A DNA stretch of 11,587 nucleotides from positions 1 through 11,587 of the forward strand of contig CAJOPP010000163.1 in the NCBI GenBank assembly GCA_905236365.1, written 5' to 3'. Made by a program: the position numbers and the translations under genes. The notes under the pieces are model-generated. The model saw only the letters and a list, made by a program, of their open reading frames with translations. It was not told the DNA's origin and ran no database searches. Each line of letters begins with the position of its first letter. Positions within the stretch are counted from its first letter, which is position 1. The DNA is from an uncultured Lachnospiraceae bacterium (GTDB lineage: Bacteria > Bacillota > Clostridia > Lachnospirales > Lachnospiraceae). Of this stretch, positions 1 to 6,204 are shown in pieces.

Positions 1-53
1 CATTAGTACATTATCTGGAAGCTGTTAATACGGATTTGCTTGAGCGTAAATAA
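1..53 (+). CDS. C-terminal tail of an unidentified upstream gene (partial)
   Basis: Frame 3 gives 16 codons ending in TAA at 51-53, reading LVHYLEAVNTDLLERK. The acidic and basic mix with a helical pattern looks like a genuine protein C-terminus, whereas frames 1 and 2 carry early stops (TAG at 4-6 and TAA at 26-28). The gene starts outside the window and too little remains to name a family. No clear terminator follows it. The call rests on composition and position only. Confidence 0.4.
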   Translation, partial: LVHYLEAVNTDLLERK

Positions 54-270
54 AATCGGGTTATCCATCATTACAGCTTACTTTGCCGACAGGTAAACAG
101 CCACCGAGTGAACTGGTAACGAACTGTGACTTGCCGAACGGTTTGAAGGGGATTGACACTTTCTTTTTTGGGGCGTTTGTTGTATAATTAATATAGCTAT
201 TACATAGTAACTGTTTATGTAGCATTTCGCATAAACTGCGAGATGTGTACATAAATGTATATTTTACAAT

Positions 271-313
271 GCAACAGGCATACTGGAATATGCGTCAGCA
301 CCATGCCTGTTGC
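271..313 (+). promoter_or_regulatory. Leader hairpin 1 upstream of trpS
   Basis: GCAACAGGCAT (271-281) pairs perfectly with ATGCCTGTTGC (303-313), an 11-bp stem with a 21-nt loop. A competing 5-bp inner stem, GCATA (278-282) with TATGC (289-293), is also possible, so the RNA could switch folds. No T-run follows, so it is not an intrinsic terminator. It abuts the next hairpin with no spacer, and the pair ends about 28 nt before the trpS start. A role in trpS expression is inferred from position only. Confidence 0.45.
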
Positions 314-343
314 GTATCTGTTTAGTACTGCTGAATAGATACA
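310..343 (+). repeat. 34-bp palindromic element, copy 1 (trpS leader)
   Basis: The core at 314-342 folds as a 12-bp stem (314-325 with 331-342, including two G-T wobbles) around the 5-nt loop TACTG. The reverse complement of 8721-8754, upstream of alaS, matches this stretch at 32 of 34 positions. Both differences are T in this copy and C in the other, and both keep pairing (U-G against C-G). No T-run follows, so it is not a terminator. It may be a dispersed intergenic palindrome of the REP type; only the two copies are seen here. Confidence 0.7.
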
Positions 344-370
344 TTACATATTTTAATGAGGAGATTTGAG

Positions 371-1459
371 ATGGGAAAGATTATTTTAACTGGTGACAGA
401 CCAACAGGAAGACTTCATGTGGGACATTACGTTGGTTCTTTGAAAAGAAGGGTGGAGTTACAGAATTCCGGTGAATACGACAAGATTTATATCATGATAG
501 CGGATGCACAGGCACTGACAGACAATGCAGATAATCCGGAGAAAGTACGTGAAAATATTATTGAAGTAGCTTTGGACTATCTGGCCTGTGGACTGGATCC
601 TTCCAAATCTACGTTGTTTATTCAGTCTATGATTCCTGAACTTACGGAACTTAGCTTTTATTATATGAATTTGGTCACAGTATCCAGATTACAGAGGAAT
701 CCAACTGTAAAGAATGAGATTAAGATGCGTAATTTTGAAGCAAGTATACCGGTTGGATTCTTTACTTATCCAATTAGTCAGGCGGCTGATATTACAGCTT
801 TTCAGGCAACTACGGTACCGGTTGGTGAAGACCAGCTTCCAATGTTAGAGCAGACCAAAGAGATTGTACACAAATTCAATTCTGTCTATGGAGAAGCTTT
901 GACGGATCCGGATATTTTACTTCCGGATAATGAAGCTTGCAAACGTCTCCCTGGAATCGATGGCAAGGCGAAGATGAGCAAGTCTTTGGGAAATTGTATC
1001 TATCTTTCAGAAGAACCGGAAGAAATCAAGAAGAAGGTTATGAGTATGTACACTGATCCGGACCATATCAAGATTAGCGATCCGGGCAAATTGGAAGGCA
1101 ATACGGTATTTACCTATCTGGATGCATTTTGTAAAACAGAGCATTTTGAACGGTATTTGCCAGATTATGCGAATTTGGATGAATTGAAGGCACATTATAC
1201 ACGGGGAGGACTCGGAGATGTGAAAGTTAAGAAGTTTTTGAATCAGGTATTACAGGAGGAATTAGAACCGATTCGCAATCGCAGACATGAATATGAGAAG
1301 GATATTGCGTATGTTTACGATATTTTAAAGAAGGGAAGTGCAGAGGCAGAACAGGTAGCAGCAAAGACACTGGCTGATGTTAAAGCAGCAATGAAGATCA
1401 ATTATTTTGATGATGAAGAACTGATTGCAAGACACGTTGCAAAATATCAGAACCAGTAA
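371..1459 (+). CDS. trpS: Tryptophanyl-tRNA synthetase (TrpRS)
   Basis: Cytoplasmic class I aminoacyl-tRNA synthetase that charges tRNA-Trp with tryptophan using ATP. The protein begins MGKIILTGDRPTGRLHVGHY; HVGH at about residues 16-19 is the HIGH signature and KMSKS lies at residues 201-205, both in the ATP site. The GDRPTGRLHxGHYVGSL opening is typical of the Firmicute TrpRS type rather than TyrRS. The product is 362 residues, near full length for this type. The ATG at 371 is chosen over the in-frame ATG at 356 because GAGGAG at 358-363 is a ribosome binding site 7 nt upstream of it, and the family starts here. The pfkB-like gene follows after 86 bp with no clear terminator, so the two may be cotranscribed. 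The leader carries two hairpins but no visible T-box. Confidence 0.96.
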   Translation: MGKIILTGDRPTGRLHVGHYVGSLKRRVELQNSGEYDKIYIMIADAQALTDNADNPEKVRENIIEVALDYLACGLDPSKSTLFIQSMIPELTELSFYYMNLVTVSRLQRNPTVKNEIKMRNFEASIPVGFFTYPISQAADITAFQATTVPVGEDQLPMLEQTKEIVHKFNSVYGEALTDPDILLPDNEACKRLPGIDGKAKMSKSLGNCIYLSEEPEEIKKKVMSMYTDPDHIKISDPGKLEGNTVFTYLDAFCKTEHFERYLPDYANLDELKAHYTRGGLGDVKVKKFLNQVLQEELEPIRNRRHEYEKDIAYVYDILKKGSAEAEQVAAKTLADVKAAMKINYFDDEELIARHVAKYQNQ

Positions 1460-1545
1460 AATCGTGTTCAGACTATGTCCCCATTTTATTTTTCTATGTA
1501 TTTTAAATCGGATGTGACATGATTTTGATAGGAAGGAGGGGTTTT

Positions 1546-2478
1546 TTGAGTAAATTTATTGTAGCTGGTCTTACGCAGATTGAGACGATTGTGAAGGTCA
1601 ACAAGATTCCTATTCAATATGCACCTTTTTTATCATTAAAAGATGCTATTCAAACGGCAGCAGGTGGTGATGCATTTAATATCTCTCTTGCTTTGAAGTG
1701 GCTAGGAAATGATGTAGAATTTATGACTGTCGTTGGAAAATTGCAGAATTTGGGAATCTTTAATCCTCCTGACAGACGGGTTTCTCTTTCCACAGATTAT
1801 GTACTTCCAATCATGAAAGAGACTCCAACAGAAGTGCTTATTTTTGATAAACAGCGTAGGCAGCAGAAATTTGAAGATTTAAAGGATATTCGTGATGCAG
1901 AGTACGATATGACTTTATTAGAACCGATTATAAACGATTGTGATATGGTGTTCTTATCCAATGCAAATTTCTGTCGGTCGTTTATTCCATATGTAAAGGA
2001 TTATAACAAAAAGCTTGCGGTAAAGATACACCAGTTTGAAGTAGAAAAAGAGATTTATAATGAAGATTTTTTGAAAAACGCAGACATTTTGTATTTTAGC
2101 GATAATACAATTGAAGATGATCCATTTGAATTTATCAAGTCGACTGCTGCGAAGTATGATCCTGATATCATTATTTTAGGACAGGAAGCAGGAGGATTGA
2201 TTCTTTATGACCGGGATCGGGAGATTAATGTTCACTTTGATCCCGTTAAGAGTGTTGCTGTTGTAAATAATGCAGGTTCAGGTAATGCCACTTTTGCATG
2301 CTTCTTACACTATTACTTAAAATCCAAAGATTCTGTTGATGCAATTCGCAAAGCATTGATCTTTGCTTCTCATAAGATTGGATTTTTGGGTACTTCGTAT
2401 GGATTTATGACAGAAGAACAGCTTGCTCAATGGGAAAACCTGATTTATAATCCCAGAGATGTATCCAGATGGATTTAG
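1546..2478 (+). CDS. PfkB/ribokinase-family protein with altered catalytic motif
   Basis: A 310-residue member of the PfkB (ribokinase-like) fold, which normally phosphorylates sugars or nucleosides with ATP. The N-terminal family signature is clear: GG at residues 40-41, N45, then a conserved LG and VVG pattern. The C-terminal signature, usually DTTGAGD with the last Asp as catalytic base, reads NNAGSGN here (residues 241-247, N247 from AAT at 2284-2286). The Asp-to-Asn change may abolish kinase activity or mark a divergent subfamily. The TTG at 1546 is the preferred start: AAGGAGGG at 1533-1540 sits just upstream, and the protein then opens MSKFIVAGLTQIETIVKV. The in-frame ATG at 1519 lies upstream of this site and lacks one. 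The substrate cannot be told. It lies between trpS and the his genes, with a candidate terminator directly after it. Confidence 0.85.
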   Translation: MSKFIVAGLTQIETIVKVNKIPIQYAPFLSLKDAIQTAAGGDAFNISLALKWLGNDVEFMTVVGKLQNLGIFNPPDRRVSLSTDYVLPIMKETPTEVLIFDKQRRQQKFEDLKDIRDAEYDMTLLEPIINDCDMVFLSNANFCRSFIPYVKDYNKKLAVKIHQFEVEKEIYNEDFLKNADILYFSDNTIEDDPFEFIKSTAAKYDPDIIILGQEAGGLILYDRDREINVHFDPVKSVAVVNNAGSGNATFACFLHYYLKSKDSVDAIRKALIFASHKIGFLGTSYGFMTEEQLAQWENLIYNPRDVSRWI

Positions 2479-2486
2479 AATAATCC

Positions 2487-2520
2487 GGACAATAAAGCTT
2501 GGCTAATATTGCCTGTTTTA
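2487..2520 (+). terminator. Candidate intrinsic terminator after the pfkB-like gene
   Basis: GG(A)CAATA at 2487-2494 pairs with TATTGCC at 2507-2513, with an inner AGC/GCT stem around a TTG loop. The tract TGTTTTAT follows at once. It starts 8 nt after the stop codon, the usual place for a terminator of the trpS/pfkB transcript. The stem has one bulge and an internal loop, so strength is uncertain. Confidence 0.45.
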
Positions 2521-2565
2521 TATGAAAATCAAAAACGTTATGATAATTCCTAATTCAATACAAAG

Positions 2566-2660
2566 AAAATGTTCGAGGGTAGTTGTTTGTTTATTTAGTG
2601 ATAAAATAGACAAGTCTCTTTGCTTTTGAAGAGTGTAATACCTGAACGAACATTTTTTTT
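2566..2660 (+). terminator. Long-range stem followed by an eight-T run
   Basis: AAAATGTTCG (2566-2575) is perfectly complementary to CGAACATTTT (2647-2656), and the T-run extends through 2660. The 71 nt between the arms hold a small hairpin (CTCTT 2616-2620 with AAGAG 2629-2633) and extra AGG/CCT pairing inside the closing stem (2576-2578 with 2641-2643). This is either a terminator with an unusually large internal domain or the 3' end of a short structured RNA. It ends 17 nt before the hisZ promoter, so it would insulate that promoter from upstream transcription. Confidence 0.4.
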
Positions 2661-2676
2661 GTACTCAATTTTCCGG

Positions 2677-2705
2677 TTGACAGATTAACAACTTTTTCAT
2701 ATAAT
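2677..2705 (+). promoter_or_regulatory. Consensus SigA promoter for the his genes
   Basis: TTGACA at 2677-2682 and TATAAT at 2700-2705 are both perfect hexamers with the optimal 17-bp spacer. Transcription should start near 2711-2713, giving a leader of about 170 nt before hisZ. This is the only promoter in the window with perfect boxes and spacing. Confidence 0.85.
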
Positions 2706-2738
2706 AACCATGTTTTTAATAAAGTATCGAAGTAATAA

Positions 2739-2775
2739 GTTATCACTTTAATTCGATAAAGTGATAACACTTTTT
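2739..2775 (+). terminator. Strong intrinsic terminator inside the hisZ leader (attenuator candidate)
   Basis: GTTATCACTTTA (2739-2750) pairs perfectly with TAAAGTGATAAC (2757-2768), a 12-bp stem with a 6-nt loop, followed by ACTTTTTATT. It lies downstream of the consensus promoter, so transcripts would stop about 60 nt after initiation unless the stem is blocked. TATCGAA (2725-2731) is complementary to TTCGATA (2752-2758), and TAAAGT (2720-2725) to ACTTTA (2745-2750); either pairing would compete with the terminator. The same near-palindrome could also be a protein operator. No T-box is visible. Confidence 0.7.
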
Positions 2776-2798
2776 ATTGTAATACGCATAATACAATA

Positions 2799-2870
2799 AT
2801 GTTGATGCGTCAAGAGGACCGACACCTCCGGTTATTCAGTGTTGATTATATGGATTCGGAGCCGGAATAA
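2799..2870 (+). CDS. Possible 23-residue leader peptide before hisZ
   Basis: An ATG at 2799 opens a frame of 23 codons ending at TAA 2868-2870, 14 nt before hisZ; it starts MLMRQEDRHLRLFSV. It sits between the attenuator-like terminator and the hisZ ribosome binding site. It has only one His codon, so it is not a classical histidine-attenuator peptide. No good ribosome binding site precedes the ATG at 2799 or the one at 2805. The same bases also form RNA stems (2784-2789 with 2805-2810, 2827-2833 with 2860-2866). It may be a chance ORF. Confidence 0.25.
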   Translation: MLMRQEDRHLRLFSVDYMDSEPE

Positions 2871-2884
2871 GAAAGGAGAAAAAA

Positions 2885-4135
2885 ATGGAAAAACTGTTAC
2901 ACACTCCGGAAGGAGTCAGAGATATCTATGACAATGAATGCAAGAAGAAATTAAAGGTTTTGCAGCAGATGCATCATGTACTATCTCTTTACAGTTATAA
3001 TGATATACAGACACCTACATTTGAATATTTTGATATTTTTAATCAGGATAAAGGTTCTGCAGCTTCGACTGAAATGTACAAATTTTTTGACAGAGAGAAT
3101 CATACATTAGTCCTCCGACCGGACTTTACGCCAAGCATTGCACGTTGTGTTGCAAAATATTATGAGGATGAAGAACTGCCGATTCGTCTCAGCTATCAAG
3201 GAAATACTTTTTTCAATACCCATAACCATCAGGGAAAATTGAAGGAAATTACGCAGCTTGGGGCAGAATTGATCAATGACGATTCTTCTGCAGCCGATGC
3301 AGAAGTGATTGCAACTGTGATTGATTGTTTTCTTGCAGCCGGGATGAAAGAATTTCAGATTGAAATTGGTGAGGTAGACTTTTTTAAGGGGATTCTGGAA
3401 GAAGCCAGATTAAATGAGGAGACCGGGAATGCGATTCGGGAATATATTCATAACCGCAATTTCTTTGGATTGGAATCGTTGATCAAAGAATTGGATCTAG
3501 ATGAAAAGACCAGGAAAGTGTTATTAAGTTTTGACCGGTTGTTTGGTGGTTTTGAGATGTTGGAGAATGCAAAAAAACTGGTAACAAATAAAGTTTCATT
3601 AGATGCAATTGAGCGGTTAGAAAAAGTATATAAGGCATTATCTTATTCCGGATATGAGCAGTATATCAGCTTTGATTTTTCTCTTTTGAGCCGATACGAA
3701 TATTATACAGGAATCGTATTCCGTGGGTATACATATGGTACGGGTGACGCAGTTGTGAAGGGCGGACGGTATAATAATCTTCTGAGACAGTACGGGAAGG
3801 ATGCTTCAGCCATTGGATTTGCATTTTATATTGACGACTTGATGATGGCAATTTCCAGACAGAAGATTGAGGTTCCGATTGATAATTCCGACAGTATCAT
3901 TCTTTATGAAATTGAACAGCAGAAGTCGGCAATTCAGTTGGCAAATCATTTGCGCAGTTCAGACCGTAAAGTAGAATTGATCCGTAAATCCAAAAAGAAA
4001 AATGTCGAAGATTATGCATCCTATGGAAAGAAAAATCATTTTTCCGGTATGTTTTATCTGACATCAGATACAATGGTAGATATATATGATTTTGTTTCAG
4101 GAAATGTTGGAAGTGCCCAAATCGATGCTATATAA
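2885..4135 (+). CDS. hisZ: ATP phosphoribosyltransferase regulatory subunit HisZ
   Basis: A 416-residue paralogue of histidyl-tRNA synthetase that does not charge tRNA but joins short-form HisG as the regulatory subunit of ATP phosphoribosyltransferase, the first step of histidine synthesis. The class II synthetase-like core is visible: LRPDFTPSIAR at residues 77-87 (motif 2 region), EYYTGIVF at 272-279, and GGRY at 293-296. The segment before YYTG lacks the RGLDYY form usual in true HisRS, and HisG lies next to it, both favouring HisZ. The last 90 or so residues resemble a reduced anticodon-binding domain (inference). AGGAG at 2874-2878 gives the ATG at 2885 a good 6-nt spacer. It is the first gene after the consensus promoter and the leader terminator. 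Confidence 0.93.
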   Translation: MEKLLHTPEGVRDIYDNECKKKLKVLQQMHHVLSLYSYNDIQTPTFEYFDIFNQDKGSAASTEMYKFFDRENHTLVLRPDFTPSIARCVAKYYEDEELPIRLSYQGNTFFNTHNHQGKLKEITQLGAELINDDSSAADAEVIATVIDCFLAAGMKEFQIEIGEVDFFKGILEEARLNEETGNAIREYIHNRNFFGLESLIKELDLDEKTRKVLLSFDRLFGGFEMLENAKKLVTNKVSLDAIERLEKVYKALSYSGYEQYISFDFSLLSRYEYYTGIVFRGYTYGTGDAVVKGGRYNNLLRQYGKDASAIGFAFYIDDLMMAISRQKIEVPIDNSDSIILYEIEQQKSAIQLANHLRSSDRKVELIRKSKKKNVEDYASYGKKNHFSGMFYLTSDTMVDIYDFVSGNVGSAQIDAI

Positions 4136-4206
4136 TCGGTTACAAGCTGAAAAAGTTTACAGATTCACCCGGAAATAAGAAGAGAAAGAAATGAGGATAA
4201 AATATA

Positions 4207-4851
4207 ATGAGATATTTGACATTTGCCTTAGCCAAAGGTCGTTTGGCTAAGAAAACACTTGGTTATCTGGAACAGATTGGAATTACCTGTGAGGAGATGA
4301 AGGATCCGGATACCAGAAAACTGATTTTTACCAATGAAGAATTGAAGCTTAGATTTTTTTTGGCGAAGGCAGGTGATGTGCCTACTTATGTGGAATATGG
4401 TGCAGCTGATATTGGGGTTGTTGGAAAAGATACGATTTTGGAAGAAGAACGTGATAATCTTTATGAGGTCCTGGATTTGGGATTTGGCAAATGCCGGATG
4501 TGTGTCTGCGGACCGGATTCTGCCCGAGAGATACTGCAAAAGAATGAAATTATTCGGGTGGCTAGTAAATATCCGAACATTGCCAAAAATTATTTTAATA
4601 CCAAGAAGAATCAGACCATTGAAATTGTTAAACTAAATGGTTCCGTAGAATTAGCACCAATCGTGGACTTGTCGGATGTTATTGTGGATATTGTTGAGAC
4701 AGGAACAACACTGAAGGAAAACGGATTAGAAGTATTGGAAGAAATCTGCCCATTATCTTGTCGTATGGTGGTTAATAAGGTCAGTCTTAAAATGGAACAA
4801 CAGCGAATCATGAAAATTGTGAACGACTTAAAACAATTGATTTATCAGTAA
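4207..4851 (+). CDS. hisG: ATP phosphoribosyltransferase catalytic subunit HisG, short form
   Basis: Catalyses condensation of ATP with PRPP to phosphoribosyl-ATP, the committed step of histidine synthesis, in the cytoplasm. At 214 residues it is the short form that lacks the C-terminal regulatory domain and needs HisZ, whose gene is 71 bp upstream. The opening MRYLTFALAKGRLAKKTLGYL is typical. VDIVETGTTLKENGL (about residues 160-174) is the PRPP-binding signature, and the GAADIGVVGKDTI segment is also well conserved in the family. GAGGA at 4193-4197 lies 9 nt before the ATG. hisD begins 63 bp downstream with no terminator between, consistent with an operon. Confidence 0.96.
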   Translation: MRYLTFALAKGRLAKKTLGYLEQIGITCEEMKDPDTRKLIFTNEELKLRFFLAKAGDVPTYVEYGAADIGVVGKDTILEEERDNLYEVLDLGFGKCRMCVCGPDSAREILQKNEIIRVASKYPNIAKNYFNTKKNQTIEIVKLNGSVELAPIVDLSDVIVDIVETGTTLKENGLEVLEEICPLSCRMVVNKVSLKMEQQRIMKIVNDLKQLIYQ

Positions 4852-4914
4852 TTTTGATTTTTCAAAGTAGTGTAGAAGAAACAGACAAATAAAAGATTGG
4901 AAAGGAATCAAAGT

Positions 4915-6204
4915 ATGAGAATTGTTAAATTAACAAGGGAAACAAAGGAAAATTTATTGGAAGACCTCTTGAAAAGAAGTCCAAATCATTATACACAGTA
5001 TGCTGATACCGTACAGGAAATTGTCGATAATATAAAGGAAAACGGGAATCAGGCATTGTTTGAATATACAAAGAATTTTGACAAAGCGGATATTAACGAA
5101 AGCAATGTAAAAGTCACGAAAGAAGAGATTGAGGAAGCTTATAAAGAGGTTGATGAACATCTGTTAGAAGTCATTCGAAAGGCACTTACCAATATTCGTT
5201 CCTACCATGAAAAACAGAAACAGTACAGTTGGTTTGATTCCACAGAAGAAGGAACCATGCTGGGTCAGAAAGTGACACCGATTCAGTCTGTTGGTGTGTA
5301 TGTGCCTGGAGGAAAAGCGGTTTATCCGTCTTCCGTATTGATGAATATTGTACCTGCAAAAGTTGCAGGAGTTAAAAATATTATTATGACAACACCATGT
5401 AATGCAGAGGGAAAAGTATATGCTACAACTCTTGTAGCCGCTAACGAGGCAGGAGTAGATGCAATTTATAAAGCAGGCGGTGCACAGGCAATTGCTGCAC
5501 TAGCATATGGAACAGAATCAATTCCGAAAGTAGATAAGATTGTTGGACCCGGCAATATTTTTGTCGCATTGGCAAAGCGTGCAGTATATGGTTATGTAAG
5601 TATTGACTCTATTGCAGGTCCTTCTGAGATACTGGTATTAGCTGACGAAAGTGCAAATCCAAGATATGTTGCAGCCGATCTGCTTTCCCAGGCAGAGCAT
5701 GATGAACTTGCATCTGCCATTTTGGTTACAACTTCAGAAGAGCTTGCAAAGAAAGTGTCAGAACAGGTAGACCAGTTTATCGCAGAGCTTAGCAGGGGTG
5801 AAATTATACAAAAATCCATTGAAAATTATGGATATATTCTGGTTGCAGAGAATATGGAAGAAGCAATTGAAGCAGCCAATGACATTGCAAGTGAACACTT
5901 AGAAATTGTCACAAAGAATCCATTTGAAGTGATGATGAAGATTCGTAATGCCGGTGCTATTTTCATTGGGGAATATAGTTCGGAACCTCTCGGTGATTAT
6001 TTTGCCGGTCCAAACCATGTATTACCAACGAACGGAACAGCAAAGTTCTTTTCACCACTCAGCGTAGATGATTTTGTGAAAAAATCAAGTATTATTTATT
6101 ATTCCAAAGAAGCATTGGAGCCAATCCACCAGGATATTATTGACTTTGCAACAAGTGAACAGCTTACCGCACATGCGAATTCTATCAAAGTACGTTTTGA
6201 GTGA
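4915..6204 (+). CDS. hisD: Histidinol dehydrogenase
   Basis: Oxidises histidinol to histidine in two NAD-dependent steps, ending the pathway; a zinc enzyme. The 429-residue length is normal. Expected zinc ligands are present: Q259 and H262 in SQAEHDE, D361 in GDYFAGPNHVLPT, and H420 in LTAHANS; the catalytic Glu-His pair is E327-H328 in SEHLEIV. The ATG at 4915 is chosen because AGGA at 4903-4906 precedes it by 8 nt; an in-frame TTG at 4897 lies upstream and overlaps that site. The stop codon overlaps the first of two GTGATACAA copies (6201-6209 and 6232-6240). No strong terminator follows; a 484-bp gap separates it from hisB. Confidence 0.97.
   Translation: MRIVKLTRETKENLLEDLLKRSPNHYTQYADTVQEIVDNIKENGNQALFEYTKNFDKADINESNVKVTKEEIEEAYKEVDEHLLEVIRKALTNIRSYHEKQKQYSWFDSTEEGTMLGQKVTPIQSVGVYVPGGKAVYPSSVLMNIVPAKVAGVKNIIMTTPCNAEGKVYATTLVAANEAGVDAIYKAGGAQAIAALAYGTESIPKVDKIVGPGNIFVALAKRAVYGYVSIDSIAGPSEILVLADESANPRYVAADLLSQAEHDELASAILVTTSEELAKKVSEQVDQFIAELSRGEIIQKSIENYGYILVAENMEEAIEAANDIASEHLEIVTKNPFEVMMKIRNAGAIFIGEYSSEPLGDYFAGPNHVLPTNGTAKFFSPLSVDDFVKKSSIIYYSKEALEPIHQDIIDFATSEQLTAHANSIKVRFE

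Larger units (their letters stand above)
54..370 (+). other. trpS upstream region and leader, no gene
   Basis: This 317-bp stretch has no convincing gene. It holds two copies of TTGCCGA (83-89 and 131-137) and two copies of GAACTG eleven bases apart (110-115 and 121-126). A TATAAT box lies at 183-188, but no good -35 box sits 17 bp upstream (160-165 reads TTTCTT); the TTGACA at 153-158 is 24 bp away, too far for a standard SigA promoter. Two adjacent hairpins follow at 271-313 and 314-342. The T-box consensus that controls many Firmicute trpS genes is not visible. Confidence 0.5.

Noticed and set aside
153..188. TTGACA and TATAAT upstream of trpS as one promoter
   Set aside because: The spacer is 24 bp, well beyond the 16-18 bp SigA can bridge; the -10 box may work with an unrecognised -35.
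61..252. 63-residue - strand ORF upstream of trpS
   Set aside because: No family features; overlaps the TATAAT and repeat-like sequences of the trpS upstream region.
2479..2884. T-box riboswitch in the hisZ leader
   Set aside because: The conserved AGGGTGGNACCGCG-type sequence and antiterminator are absent; AGGGTAGTTG at 2576-2585 is too different. The trpS, hisB and alaS leaders likewise show none.
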